Origin: Oscillospiraceae bacterium | GTDB taxonomy: Bacteria > Bacillota > Clostridia > Oscillospirales > Ruminococcaceae | Direction of reading: 5' to 3' | Assembly: GCA_031282245.1 (NCBI GenBank) | Contig: JAITEB010000045.1 | Coordinates: 1-64,000, forward strand | Length of the DNA stretch: 64,000 nt | Shown: positions 54,477 to 63,482 of the stretch, piece after piece | Layout of the letters: every line of letters begins with the position of its first letter | Numbering within the stretch: position 1 is the stretch's first letter | Position numbers and translations under genes: made by a program | The notes under the pieces: model-generated | Seen by the model: only the letters and a program-made list of their open reading frames with translations | Databases searched by the model: none | Told to the model about the DNA's origin: nothing

Positions 54477-55790
54477 ATGGAAGCTGCCGAAGGACTCAGC
54501 AGAAAAAAAGTGCTGGGCTTTTCTGTTGTATTTATGGGCCTCGCTCATATTGCTCTGCTTAAGCAGTATATAAAGGGAGCGCTTTTCGCCCTGGTTGAGA
54601 TTGTTTTTCTTGTTTTTTCCCCTTCAATAGTCAGAAAATTGATTGACATGATGACGCTGGGCGACGAGAAGCCCGACCTGCCGGTCACCATGCGCGACAA
54701 TTCAGTTTTCATGCTGATAGACGGGGTTATGATTCTGGCGGTAGTTTTGATTTTTGCCGCGCTTTATTACATCTCTGTGCGGAGCGCTTTGCAGGAACAC
54801 GAGCGCGCACAGATTTCCGGGTCATTTTCAAAAAATACGGCTGTTATCAGCAATCTGTCGGGCAACGCTTTCCCGATAGCCGCGCTTTCGCCGACGCTGA
54901 TACTTGTTGTGTTTTTCGTGGTGGTGCCGCTGGTTTTTTCCGCGCTGGTAGCTTTTACGAACTATTCAACGCCGGATCACATTCCCCCCAACAAGACCGT
55001 CGACTGGGTAGGCCTTGAGAATTTTATCTATCTTTTCGGCGGCGACGCGACTTGGACGGGCGCGTTGCTGCGCGTAGCGGTATGGACGCTCTGCTGGGCG
55101 CTTCTCGCCACTTTTACCTGCTATTTCGGCGGTATGATTATGGCCGTTGTGCTTCAGGAAAGCAAGCTGAAAATAGTCCCGGCTTTCCGTTCTATTTTTA
55201 TACTGCCCTATGCGGTTCCGGCGGTCGTCACGATGCTTGTCTGGAAGAACCTTCTCAACGGGGCTTTCGGCACAGTCAACCGGACGCTGATAGAACTGGG
55301 AGTTATAAACAACGCTATTCCCTGGCTTTCCGACGAGTGGCTGGCGAAATTCACGACGATTCTGATAAACCTGTGGGCCGGTTTCCCGTATTTTATGCTG
55401 CTGGTGACGGGGACAATGACAGCCATCTCGGCGGATATTTATGAAGCCGCGACGATTGACGGCGCGAACAAGTTCCAGACTTTCCGGCATGTCACCCTGC
55501 CGCTTGTGATTTATCAGACGGCGCCGCTGATTATCATGTCGTTCACGCATAATATCAATAATTTCGGCGCGATATTCTTCCTGACGGGGGGCAACCCGGT
55601 TGTTGCGGACTCCACAATGACCAGCGCGAAGGGGACGGATATACTTGTCACGTGGATTTACAACCTGACTGTTAACCTGCTCAAGTATAATTACGCCTCG
55701 GTGCTTGCGGTTATGATTTTCGTATTTCTTGCTCCGGTGGCCATATTCAACTTCCGCCGCACAAAATCCTATAAGGAGGGCGAACTGTAA
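54477..55790 (+). CDS. Maltose-type ABC permease, MalF-like
   Basis: A 437-residue CUT1 permease with an extended N-terminal part (two extra helices before about residue 110), then six core helices. The coupling helix is E-A-A-T-I-D-G-A-N-K-F-Q-T-F. ATG 54444 is in frame too, but GAGAGGGTG at 54459-54467 supports ATG 54477. Its stop overlaps the next start (TAATG). Confidence 0.92.
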   Translation: MEAAEGLSRKKVLGFSVVFMGLAHIALLKQYIKGALFALVEIVFLVFSPSIVRKLIDMMTLGDEKPDLPVTMRDNSVFMLIDGVMILAVVLIFAALYYISVRSALQEHERAQISGSFSKNTAVISNLSGNAFPIAALSPTLILVVFFVVVPLVFSALVAFTNYSTPDHIPPNKTVDWVGLENFIYLFGGDATWTGALLRVAVWTLCWALLATFTCYFGGMIMAVVLQESKLKIVPAFRSIFILPYAVPAVVTMLVWKNLLNGAFGTVNRTLIELGVINNAIPWLSDEWLAKFTTILINLWAGFPYFMLLVTGTMTAISADIYEAATIDGANKFQTFRHVTLPLVIYQTAPLIIMSFTHNINNFGAIFFLTGGNPVVADSTMTSAKGTDILVTWIYNLTVNLLKYNYASVLAVMIFVFLAPVAIFNFRRTKSYKEGEL

Positions 55791-56626
55791 TGGGCGTTAA
55801 AGCGACAAGAACGATTAATTCGATTGTGATTGTGATAATCCTCACAATAGTTGCCCTTGCGGTGCTTTATCCGCTTGTTTATACCGTAAGCTCGGCTTTT
55901 TCGCCCGGAAACGACATATCAAATATGCCGCTGATTCCTTTTGGGAAGGGCGTTACGTTTGATCACTTCAAAACCCTTTTTTCCGGGAGCTATGTCAGGT
56001 GGTTTTTGAACACGCTGATTATCGCGTCATTCACTTCGGCGGGAACGCTGCTGGTGGCTTCAATGGGCGCGTATGTTTTTTCGCGCTTCAGGTTCACGTT
56101 CAAGAAATCCATGATGATGAGTATGCTTATTTTACAGATTTTCCCGTCTTTTGTCGGCATGGTCGCAATTTATGTCATACTCTACAGAATAGGCGGTCTT
56201 GACACGCTCTGGGGGCTTGTATTGGTTTATCTGGCGGGAAATATCCCGTATAACACCTGGCTTGTCAAGAGCTATATGGACAACATCCCAAAGAGCCTTG
56301 ACGAAGCCGCAAGAATTGACGGCGCGAATCATTTCAGGATTTACGGCACGATTATCCTGCCGATCGCCAAGCCGATTTTGATTTTCCTGACGGTTACGAG
56401 TTTTACAGGCCCATGGATGGACTATATTTTCCCAAAAATGGTTCTCCGAAGCGACGCGAACATGACGCTTGCGCTGGGGCTTTTCAATTTTGTCACGGAC
56501 AGGAAAAACGAGTTTACGAACTTTGCGGCGGGCGCTCTGCTGGTGGCGATACCTTTTGTCATCTTTTTTATAATTACGCAGAAAATGCTGGTCACTTCTC
56601 TGGGCGGCGCGGCGGTCAAAGAATAA
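55790..56626 (+). CDS. Maltose-type ABC permease, MalG-like
   Basis: A 278-residue CUT1 permease with six helices and the coupling helix E-A-A-R-I-D-G-A-N-H-F-R-I-Y. It pairs with the MalF-like protein. No ATPase gene follows, so the complex must borrow a shared MsmX-type ATPase. Confidence 0.93.
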   Translation: MGVKATRTINSIVIVIILTIVALAVLYPLVYTVSSAFSPGNDISNMPLIPFGKGVTFDHFKTLFSGSYVRWFLNTLIIASFTSAGTLLVASMGAYVFSRFRFTFKKSMMMSMLILQIFPSFVGMVAIYVILYRIGGLDTLWGLVLVYLAGNIPYNTWLVKSYMDNIPKSLDEAARIDGANHFRIYGTIILPIAKPILIFLTVTSFTGPWMDYIFPKMVLRSDANMTLALGLFNFVTDRKNEFTNFAAGALLVAIPFVIFFIITQKMLVTSLGGAAVKE

Positions 56627-56750
56627 ACAAACCGCGCCCCTGTGCGTTTTGTTTAGAAAGTAATGCGAATTTAATAAAAATTAATTTGCAAAATTTCACA
56701 TTTTGTGCTATATTAAAGTCACAATGATAAACAGAAAAGAGGTTGCGAAA

Positions 56751-56963
56751 ATGCGTCACGACTCAAAAATGCCCTGGCAGGCATGGGTTGCGGTGACCCT
56801 GCTTGTCGCAATAATCGGCGCGCTTGGCGTTATTATTGCCAGCTTTATCTCCTCTGGCGGAATTGAGAAGATTCACGAGCTGCGCAAAAACTGTCCCGAT
56901 AAGCATCACCATTGCAAAAAAGAGAAGTCTGAAGCCGCTCCCGCCGAAGAAATTGCGGCGTAA
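56751..56963 (+). CDS. Small single-helix membrane protein with His/Cys tail
   Basis: A 70-residue protein: a short basic N-terminus, one transmembrane helix (about 12-34), then a polar tail with C-P-D-K-H-H-H-C-K-K that could bind a metal ion. AGAGG lies 8 bases before ATG 56751; a longer in-frame start at 56703 has no ribosome-binding site. The function is unknown. It follows the importer genes but is separated by about 120 bases. Confidence 0.6.
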   Translation: MRHDSKMPWQAWVAVTLLVAIIGALGVIIASFISSGGIEKIHELRKNCPDKHHHCKKEKSEAAPAEEIAA

Positions 56964-56986
56964 ACCAAGCCTTGAAAAACGCACAC

Positions 56987-57020
56987 AAAAAAGGAAGCCC
57001 CCAAAAGGCTTTCTTTTTTT
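56987..57020 (+). terminator. Terminator of the small membrane protein gene
   Basis: AAAAAAGGAAGCC (56987-56999) pairs with GGCTTTCTTTTT (57007 onward) across CCCAAAA and runs into T residues. Confidence 0.8.
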
Positions 57021-57072
57021 ATTTCTAATACTGAATATAAAATAACAGTTCTGTAAAAATTTAATTTATTGC

Positions 57073-57101
57073 TTGCAATGCTTGACAAATTGGGCTATAA
57101 A
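57073..57101 (+). promoter_or_regulatory. Promoter of the aldo/keto reductase gene
   Basis: TTGCAA (57073-57078), a 17-base spacer and TATAAA (57096-57101). Confidence 0.55.
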
Positions 57102-57161
57102 GCTCAATATTAAATCAGATAAATCTCTTTTGGCTGAAAATAAATATAAAGGGGATAAAAA

Positions 57162-58184
57162 ATGAGCAAAGTTATTTTGGGGAAAACAGGCATAGAATCC
57201 GATAAAAATGCTTTCGGCGCGCTCCCCATCCAGCGTATATCAAAAGAAAGCGCGGCAAAGCTTCTGCGCAAAGCCGCCGCCAGCGGCATCAGTTATTTCG
57301 ACACAGCAAGAAGTTACACCGACAGCGAGGAAAAAATCGGCTATGCCTTGTCCGGCATCCGGAAAAGTCTGGCTATCGCGACAAAAACGCCGGCCCAAAA
57401 CGCTGCGGATTTCTGGAATGATCTGGAGACAAGCCTTCGCCTGCTGAAAACGGATTATATTGACGTCTGCCAGTTCCACAATCCCGCTTTCCTGCCAAGG
57501 CCCGGTGACGAATCCGGGCTGTATGACGCTATGCTGGAGGCGAAGGCCCAGGGGAAAATACGGCACATCGGCATAAGCAACCACAGGCTGAACATAGCTT
57601 TTGAAGCGGTGAATTCCGGGCTTTATGAGACACTGCAATTCCCGTTCTCGTTTTTGTCTGGCGAAAAAGAACATGAACTTGTGCGGCTCTGCAAAGAAAA
57701 AGGCGTGGGTTTTATCGCAATGAAAGCCCTTTCCGGCGGGCTTATCACAAATTCCGCGGCGGCTTATGCCTGGATGAGCCAGTTTGAAAACGTTCTGCCT
57801 ATTTGGGGGATCCAGCGCGAAAACGAGCTTGACGAATTTTTGAGCTATATGAAAAATCCGCCCGTTTATGCCGGCGAATTGAAAGCCGCCGTCGAAAAAG
57901 ATCGCGCGGAACTGGCGGGCAATTTCTGCCGGGGCTGCGGGTACTGCCTGCCCTGCCCGGCTGGAATTAAAATCAATGACTGCGCCAGGATTTCCCAGCT
58001 TATACGCCGCGCGCCAAGCCAGGGCTTTCTTGAAGAGAGCTTTCAGACAGAGATGTCAAAAATATACAACTGTATAAACTGCGGTCACTGCCGCCGTCAT
58101 TGTCCCTATGGTCTGGACACGCCCGAGCTGCTCAGGCTCAATCTGAAAGACTACGAAGAAATTCTTGCCGGAAAGCGAATTTGA
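57162..58184 (+). CDS. Aldo/keto reductase with C-terminal ferredoxin domain
   Basis: A 340-residue fusion found in anaerobes. The N-terminal TIM barrel (1 to about 235) keeps the reductase residues D-T-A-R-S-Y, A-T-K-T and Q-F-H-N. The C-terminal part has C-R-G-C-G-Y-C-L-P-C-P and C-I-N-C-G-H-C-R-R-H-C-P, enough for two [4Fe-4S] clusters. The natural substrate is unknown; it may pass electrons between NAD(P)H and iron-sulfur carriers. Confidence 0.92.
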   Translation: MSKVILGKTGIESDKNAFGALPIQRISKESAAKLLRKAAASGISYFDTARSYTDSEEKIGYALSGIRKSLAIATKTPAQNAADFWNDLETSLRLLKTDYIDVCQFHNPAFLPRPGDESGLYDAMLEAKAQGKIRHIGISNHRLNIAFEAVNSGLYETLQFPFSFLSGEKEHELVRLCKEKGVGFIAMKALSGGLITNSAAAYAWMSQFENVLPIWGIQRENELDEFLSYMKNPPVYAGELKAAVEKDRAELAGNFCRGCGYCLPCPAGIKINDCARISQLIRRAPSQGFLEESFQTEMSKIYNCINCGHCRRHCPYGLDTPELLRLNLKDYEEILAGKRI

Positions 58185-58200
58185 ATTCTGTATTTTTTAG

Positions 58201-58229
58201 TTGTGTATAAAATTTTATTGTGGTATACT
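58201..58229 (+). promoter_or_regulatory. Promoter of the asp23-nusB operon
   Basis: TTGTGT (58201-58206), a 17-base spacer and TATACT (58224-58229), 34 bases before the start codon. Confidence 0.6.
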
Positions 58230-58263
58230 ATCAAAAAAGACGTTTAGTCTGGGGGAAGAAAAG

Positions 58264-58614
58264 TTGGAAAAAGTAGTTCTGAGAGATGTTTTCGGCAGTC
58301 TGCGCATTTCAGAAGACGTACTGGTAAAAATAGCCGCCGCCGCTGTCCTTGAAGTGGACGGGGTGAAAGCGCTTGCAAAGCTGCCCTTTTATTTTAACAA
58401 CGGCAAGGGTTTAATCCCGAAGAAAAACAGCGGCGTGAGCATTGACGGCAACGGTGAGCTTGCCGTTATCAATGCGGCTGTCGTTCTGGAGGCCGACAAA
58501 AGCGCAAGCAGAGTTTCAAAGCTTGTTCAGCAGAATGTCAAAGAAGCCGTCCAGAATATGACAGGCGTGGCTGTCTCAAAAGTAAATGTTTATGTCCAGG
58601 ACATAAGCTTTTAG
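58264..58614 (+). CDS. Asp23/Gls24-family envelope stress protein
   Basis: A 116-residue Asp23 (DUF322) protein. R-I-S-E-D-V-L-V-K-I-A-A-A-A-V-L and G-V-A-V-S-K-V-N-V-Y-V-Q-D-I are the family ends. The start is TTG 58264 with GGGGGAAG in front; the frame continues upstream without signal. Members bind the membrane or envelope under stress. It is the usual neighbour of nusB in Clostridia. Confidence 0.92.
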   Translation: MEKVVLRDVFGSLRISEDVLVKIAAAAVLEVDGVKALAKLPFYFNNGKGLIPKKNSGVSIDGNGELAVINAAVVLEADKSASRVSKLVQQNVKEAVQNMTGVAVSKVNVYVQDISF

Positions 58615-58626
58615 AAAGGCGCGCCT

Positions 58627-59085
58627 ATGAACAGAAGGACAAGCAGGGAACAGGCGTTTATGCTTGTGTTTGAAAAAAGTTTTCATCGGGAAATTCCAAT
58701 GCGGGAGCTTATTTCCATTGCGGCGGAGACGAGGGACGACGAGTATGACCACTATCTGGGCGAAAGGGATTTGGACAGCTTTGCCCTTATGATAAGTCTC
58801 AATATAGAAGCGAAATTTGAAGAAATAGATAAAATTATTTCCGGGCACTCCCAAAGGTGGGCGACGAAAAGGCTTTCCCGGGTTTCGCTTGCCGTGCTCA
58901 GGCTGGCGCTTTTCGAGATTTTTAACTTGGAAAGTATACCGACAAGCGTTTCTATTAACGAAGCCGTCGAACTTGCCAAAAAATATGGCGGCGAAGAAGA
59001 CTTTTCTTTTGTGAACGGTCTTTTGGGGAGCATTGTGAGAAATCCGGAATATGGGCTTGACGCGGCGGGTGACAAATATGTCTGA
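58627..59085 (+). CDS. nusB: Transcription antitermination factor NusB
   Basis: A 152-residue all-helical NusB, needed for rRNA antitermination with NusE. R-R-T-S-R-E-Q-A-F, the L-S-R-V-S-L-A-V-L-R-L-A-L-F-E segment and S-I-N-E-A-V-E-L-A-K are typical. It overlaps the next gene by 8 bases. Confidence 0.94.
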   Translation: MNRRTSREQAFMLVFEKSFHREIPMRELISIAAETRDDEYDHYLGERDLDSFALMISLNIEAKFEEIDKIISGHSQRWATKRLSRVSLAVLRLALFEIFNLESIPTSVSINEAVELAKKYGGEEDFSFVNGLLGSIVRNPEYGLDAAGDKYV

Positions 59086-60037
59086 TTTTCTCGGTATAGA
59101 CACCAGCAATTATACATGCTCTCTTGCGCTCTATAATAAATCGGAAGGAACGATGGCGCAGAACCGGAAAGTTCTTTCCGTCAAAGAGGGCTTTCTGGGG
59201 CTTAAGCAGAGCGACGCGGTTTTCCAGCATGTGAAGCTGATACCGGAAGCCGCGAACGCCCTGATGAAAGACAGGCAGCCGTATCTGAAAGCTGTCGGCG
59301 TCTCGGTGCGCCCGAAGGACGGGGAAGACTCTTATATGCCCTGCTTCATTGTGGGCAAAAGCGTTGCGCACGCCCTCGCTTCAGTCAGCAGGGTTCCCGT
59401 TTATGAGTTTTCCCATCAGGCGGGGCATATCGCGGCGGCCGTGTTTTCTTCCGGGAATCCTGAGCTTATCAAAAAAGAATTTATTGCCTTTCACGTCTCC
59501 GGCGGCACAACAGAAACTGTTTTTGTCCAGCCGGACCAGGAAAAAGTAATGCGCATAAAATCAATCGGTCAAAGCCTTGACCTGAAGGCCGGGCAGCTTG
59601 TTGACAGGGTGGGCGGGCTGCTGGGGCTGAAGTTCCCCGCCGGGGAAGCTTTGGAGAAGCTTGCGGGGCAAAGTTCGGCTTCTTTTGCCTTGTCGCACAC
59701 GACAAAGCCGGTTATGCGCGGCGCGGACTGCTCGCTTTCCGGCTTTGAGAATAAATGTGAAAAATTATATAAAAATAAAATATCAAAAGAAAACATCGCG
59801 AAATTCTGTCTTGAAGCAGTCGCGCGAACTGTTTTTGAAATGACGGCGGCCGCAATGGAGCTGCATCCCGGCCTTCCTGTGTTGTATGCCGGGGGAGTTC
59901 TCTCGAATTCTATCATACGCGCCTATCTTGGGGAAAATCTTGAGAGAAGTGCGGAGATTTTTTTCGCGGAGCCGGAATATTCCCGCGACAACGCCGCCGG
60001 GCTTGCATGGCTCGCCGCGCTCGCGAACGCTTTGTAA
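59078..60037 (+). CDS. Kae1/TsaD-like (peptidase M22 family) paralog
   Basis: A 319-residue actin-like ATPase-fold protein. The start F-L-G-I-D-T-S-N-Y-T-C-S-L-A is the phosphate loop, and the metal pair is H-Q-A-G-H (H-x3-H). The region H-V-S-G-G-T-T-E is equal to the Kae1 glycine loop. The true TsaD normally lies elsewhere with TsaB/TsaE; this is likely the clostridial paralog seen between nusB and xseA. It may act in tRNA modification or another process. ATG 59078 overlaps the nusB stop by 8 bases. Confidence 0.85.
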   Translation: MSDFLGIDTSNYTCSLALYNKSEGTMAQNRKVLSVKEGFLGLKQSDAVFQHVKLIPEAANALMKDRQPYLKAVGVSVRPKDGEDSYMPCFIVGKSVAHALASVSRVPVYEFSHQAGHIAAAVFSSGNPELIKKEFIAFHVSGGTTETVFVQPDQEKVMRIKSIGQSLDLKAGQLVDRVGGLLGLKFPAGEALEKLAGQSSASFALSHTTKPVMRGADCSLSGFENKCEKLYKNKISKENIAKFCLEAVARTVFEMTAAAMELHPGLPVLYAGGVLSNSIIRAYLGENLERSAEIFFAEPEYSRDNAAGLAWLAALANAL

Positions 60038-60062
60038 AAAACGCCGCGCAGAGGGGGACTTT

Positions 60063-61193
60063 ATGTTCAGCTTTAATATAATAACGGTCAGCCAGCTTAA
60101 CGTATATTTAAAATCCCTGCTGGACGGCGACAAAATCCTTGGCGAATGCCTTGTTAAGGGGGAAATTTCTAATTTTAAAAGACATTATCCTTCCGGGCAT
60201 CTGTATTTCAGTTTGAAAGACAAAGCCGTCTCGATAAGGGCTGTCATGTTCAAGTCCAGCGCGCAGAACCTGCGGTTCAGCCTGACGGACGGGATGGAAG
60301 TGATTGTCCGAGGGAATGTTTCGCTTTATGAGCGCGACGGCGGGGTGCAAATTTACGCCGCCGACATTCTGCCCGACGGAATCGGCGCGTTGAACTTTGC
60401 TTTTGAGCAGCTCAAAGAAAAGCTTGCAAAAGAGGGGCTTTTTGATCCCGGGCACAAAAAGCCGCTGCCAAAATTCCCTGAAGCGATAGGAATCGTCAGT
60501 TCCAAAACGGGCGCGGCTTTGCAGGATATTTTAAATATATTAAGAAGGCGCTGGCCGCCTGCAAAAATAGTCCTGGCGCCGGCGCTTGTTCAGGGCGACG
60601 CTGCCGGGGAACAGATTGCGCGCGGCATTGCCGCGCTGAATAAGACCCGTTGCGACGTTATCATTATGGGGCGCGGCGGCGGCAGTATTGAGGAGCTTTG
60701 GGCCTTCAACACAGAGGCGGTCGCGCGGGCCGTATATAATTCAAAAATCCCGGTAGTCTCGGCTGTCGGGCATGAAACTGACTTCACAATTGCGGATTTT
60801 GTCGCCGATCTTCGCGCCCCAACGCCTTCGGCGGCGGCGGAGCTGGTAAGTCCTGATATAAACGGCGTTTTACAGTATCTGGATGAGATGGCCGGCTCCA
60901 TGCGCGAAAACGCGGCGGGCAGAATTAAAAGCATTCGGCAAAGCCTTTTGGATTCTCCCCTTAGGGACAATATTTTGCGGCTTCACAAAGAGCGCAAAAG
61001 CGAAACCCTGCGCCTTGCGGAGACGCTGAGCAGTCTGAGTCCGCTGGATGTTCTTTTGCGGGGCTATGCAATAGCAAGCGGCAAAGGCGGCGTTATAAAA
61101 AGCGTCCGGGACTGCGCCGCCGGGGATCAAATTGATATAAGATTTAAAGACGGTTCTGTTCTGGCCGAAATTGCCGGGATTTGCCCGGCATAG
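60063..61193 (+). CDS. xseA: Exodeoxyribonuclease VII large subunit
   Basis: A 376-residue XseA, the catalytic subunit that degrades single-stranded DNA. The N-terminal OB domain (Y-P-S-G-H-L-Y-F-S-L-K-D) and catalytic core (G-R-G-G-G-S-I-E-E-L-W, G-H-E-T-D-F-T-I-A-D) are complete. It is short compared with typical XseA (about 400-450 aa) because the coiled-coil region after about residue 265 is reduced. ATG 60063 with GGGGG before it fits the family start. Confidence 0.93.
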   Translation: MFSFNIITVSQLNVYLKSLLDGDKILGECLVKGEISNFKRHYPSGHLYFSLKDKAVSIRAVMFKSSAQNLRFSLTDGMEVIVRGNVSLYERDGGVQIYAADILPDGIGALNFAFEQLKEKLAKEGLFDPGHKKPLPKFPEAIGIVSSKTGAALQDILNILRRRWPPAKIVLAPALVQGDAAGEQIARGIAALNKTRCDVIIMGRGGGSIEELWAFNTEAVARAVYNSKIPVVSAVGHETDFTIADFVADLRAPTPSAAAELVSPDINGVLQYLDEMAGSMRENAAGRIKSIRQSLLDSPLRDNILRLHKERKSETLRLAETLSSLSPLDVLLRGYAIASGKGGVIKSVRDCAAGDQIDIRFKDGSVLAEIAGICPA

Positions 61194-61280
61194 AGGCAAT
61201 TCCTGTGTCCTGGCGGGCAAAAGCGAAAATTATGCGTAAAGGGCGGAAGGCTGCCACGCACATACAAACGGAGGCTTATT

Positions 61281-61502
61281 ATGATAGACGATTTTTCTCT
61301 GGAAGAAAGCCTGAAAAGGCTTGATGAGATAAACCGTGCCATGAAAGCCGGAGGGCTTACGCTGGAACGCTCTCTGGAGCTTTACGAAGAAGGGGCGAAG
61401 CTGGTCGCGCTTTGCTATGAAAAGCTCGACCAGACTGAACTGAAAATACAGGAGATTTCAGAGCGGACGCTCAAAAAAGCTAAAACAAATGGGGAATTTT
61501 AA
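61281..61502 (+). CDS. xseB: Exodeoxyribonuclease VII small subunit
   Basis: A 73-residue helical XseB, the partner that wraps the XseA coiled coil. S-L-E-E-S-L-K-R-L-D-E-I and G-G-L-T-L-E-R-S-L-E-L-Y-E-E-G are characteristic. It is followed with one spare base by ispA. Confidence 0.93.
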   Translation: MIDDFSLEESLKRLDEINRAMKAGGLTLERSLELYEEGAKLVALCYEKLDQTELKIQEISERTLKKAKTNGEF

Positions 61503-61503
61503 C

Positions 61504-62373
61504 TTGCACCAGGAAAAATTAACAGGCTATGTTAACTCAATCGAAACGGAGCTTGAGAGATATACAGACGCGGAGGGCGAGTGGTCCGGGCTTGTGCGGG
61601 CGATGCGCTACAGCCTTGAGGGCGGCAAAAAAATCCGCGGGGTTCTGGCGCTTGCGTTCTGCGAGCTTTGCGGCGGGGAGCTGGAAAAGGCGCTTCCGCT
61701 GGCCTGCGCGCTGGAGATGGTTCACGGCTATTCGTTGATTCATGACGACCTGCCCTGCATGGACAATGCGGATTTAAGGCGCGGCAAGCCTTCCTGCCAC
61801 GCAAAATTCGGGGAAGCGAACGCGCTTTTGGCGGGAGACGCGCTTTTGACGCTTGCTTTCGGCGCAATCGCGGATTCCTCCCTGCCGGATGCGGCCAAAT
61901 CCCGCGCGGTTTCCGTCCTGTCCGCGGCGGCGGGCTATAAGGGCATGGCGGGCGGGCAATTTATGGATTTGAAATATGAGGGAACAAGAATCGGCGCCGG
62001 AACACTCGTCCAGCTTCACAGTCTCAAAACGGGCGCTTTGATAAGGGCTTCGGCTGTTTTGGGCGGCATGGCGGCGGGCGCAGGCGGCAAAACCCTGGCG
62101 GCTATTGACAGATACGCCGAGAAATTGGGTCTGTGTTTCCAGATAGTCGACGATATTCTTGACCGAACCGCTGACGCCGAAGAACTGGGCAAACCGGCCG
62201 GAAACGATGAGAAAAACGCCAAAAATACGTTTGTTTCGTTTTACGGTCTTGAAAAAGCCGAAGAAATGGCGGCGGGGCTTTCGCGGGAAGCCAAAGAAAT
62301 TTTGAACGCCCTGGATGGGAACGCGGGGTTTTTGCTGTGGCTTACTGATTTGCTTCTTGAAAGGCGCAAATAA
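61504..62373 (+). CDS. ispA: Farnesyl diphosphate synthase-type prenyltransferase
   Basis: A 289-residue polyprenyl synthase making farnesyl (or geranyl) diphosphate. The first Asp-rich motif is D-D-L-P-C-M-D and the second is V-D-D-I-L-D. ATG 61489 overlaps xseB and has no ribosome-binding site; TTG 61504 lies 8 bases after GGGGA. It uses isoprenoid units made by the MEP pathway to which IspH (36936-38978) belongs. Confidence 0.93.
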   Translation: MHQEKLTGYVNSIETELERYTDAEGEWSGLVRAMRYSLEGGKKIRGVLALAFCELCGGELEKALPLACALEMVHGYSLIHDDLPCMDNADLRRGKPSCHAKFGEANALLAGDALLTLAFGAIADSSLPDAAKSRAVSVLSAAAGYKGMAGGQFMDLKYEGTRIGAGTLVQLHSLKTGALIRASAVLGGMAAGAGGKTLAAIDRYAEKLGLCFQIVDDILDRTADAEELGKPAGNDEKNAKNTFVSFYGLEKAEEMAAGLSREAKEILNALDGNAGFLLWLTDLLLERRK

Positions 62374-62398
62374 TTTTAACTTTTAGGGGTTTTGTTTT

Positions 62399-62911
62399 AT
62401 GAGAGTGGTATTTGTGACCTTATTGCGCAATAAAGTAATATTTGTTTCTCTGTTATCATGGGCCGCCGCGCAAATACTCAAGACCTTGTTTAATCTGGCC
62501 ATCACCAGAAAATTTAAATTAGAGCGCCTTTTCGGGGCCGGGGGAATGCCTTCGGGACATTCGGCGCTGGTCAGCTCGCTTGTTATCTCCATGGCGAAAA
62601 CCGCCGGGCTGGATTCGCCGGAGTTCGCCTTTTCGATACTTTTCGCGGGGATTGTCATGTACGACGCAATGGGCGTGCGGAGGGCGGCGGGCGAACAGGC
62701 CAAAGCAATCAACAAATATTTCCTGAACATGGGCTTTTTTGGCGAAGATCCCCCGGAGTGCCTTCAAACCGCTCCCCCAAAGAAGAAGCGCTTCCGGGTG
62801 AAAAAAGATATAGGCCACAGAATGCTCAAAGAATTTATCGGCCATACCCCTCTTGAGGTGATGTGCGGCGGGATGCTGGGCATTATTATCGCCATGATTG
62901 CGATGAACTGA
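62399..62911 (+). CDS. Divergent PAP2-family membrane protein
   Basis: A 170-residue protein of the divergent PAP2 (YuiD-like) family. G-G-M-P-S-G-H-S-A, Y-D-A-M-G-V-R-R-A-A-G and I-G-H-T-P-L-E-V are the family blocks. Such proteins have four or so helices and resemble phosphatidic acid phosphatases; the substrate may be a lipid or prenyl phosphate, which would match its place after ispA. Confidence 0.88.
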   Translation: MRVVFVTLLRNKVIFVSLLSWAAAQILKTLFNLAITRKFKLERLFGAGGMPSGHSALVSSLVISMAKTAGLDSPEFAFSILFAGIVMYDAMGVRRAAGEQAKAINKYFLNMGFFGEDPPECLQTAPPKKKRFRVKKDIGHRMLKEFIGHTPLEVMCGGMLGIIIAMIAMN

Positions 62912-62967
62912 TTTTTTTCCTGCGCAAAATATTTTCGCAACGCATTAAAATTGGGAGCTGATTTAAT

Positions 62968-63426
62968 TTGAAATGCCCCTTTTGCGGCCACTGGGAAAGC
63001 AGGGTGATTGACTCCCGGCCAACCGACGAATGGCGCTGCATACGCCGCAGGCGCGAATGCCTGGAATGCCAGCGCCGCTTTACGACTTACGAGACAGTCG
63101 AAACGCTCCCCGTCACAGTGATAAAAAAAGACGGCACCCGCCAGAGCTTTGACCGCGACAAGCTTGTCGCGGGCTTAATGAAAGCCTGCGCAAACAGGCC
63201 GGTTTCGCGGGAATCTATAAATACGGTCGCTCAGGAAATAGAAAACGCTGTTCACGGCTCGCTTGACAGGGAGGTGCGGTCCTATACGATTGCGCAGCTC
63301 GCTATGGGGAAGCTGAAAGAACTGGACGAAGTGGCCTATGTGCGTTTTGCCAGCGTCACAAACCGCTTCAGCGACGTGGAGTCTTTTTTTGAGCTGCTTG
63401 ACGACTTGAAAAATAATAAAGGCTGA
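62968..63426 (+). CDS. nrdR: Transcriptional repressor NrdR
   Basis: A 152-residue repressor of ribonucleotide reductase genes. The zinc ribbon uses Cys3, Cys6, Cys31 and Cys34, followed by an ATP-cone domain (V-I-K-K-D-G-T-R-Q-S-F-D-R-D-K). The start is TTG 62968, about 10 bases after GGGAG. Its targets are not in this window. Confidence 0.95.
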   Translation: MKCPFCGHWESRVIDSRPTDEWRCIRRRRECLECQRRFTTYETVETLPVTVIKKDGTRQSFDRDKLVAGLMKACANRPVSRESINTVAQEIENAVHGSLDREVRSYTIAQLAMGKLKELDEVAYVRFASVTNRFSDVESFFELLDDLKNNKG

Positions 63427-63438
63427 AATTTGCATAAT

Positions 63439-63482
63439 AAAAAAGCGCGGGGGCGAACAAATATTCGCCCCCGCGCTTTTTT
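63439..63482. terminator. Strong bidirectional terminator between nrdR and araD
   Basis: A 19-base stem with A and T tails (63439-63457 with 63464-63482) encloses a 6-base loop. It ends both converging genes; the araD stop codon overlaps its T run. Confidence 0.93.
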
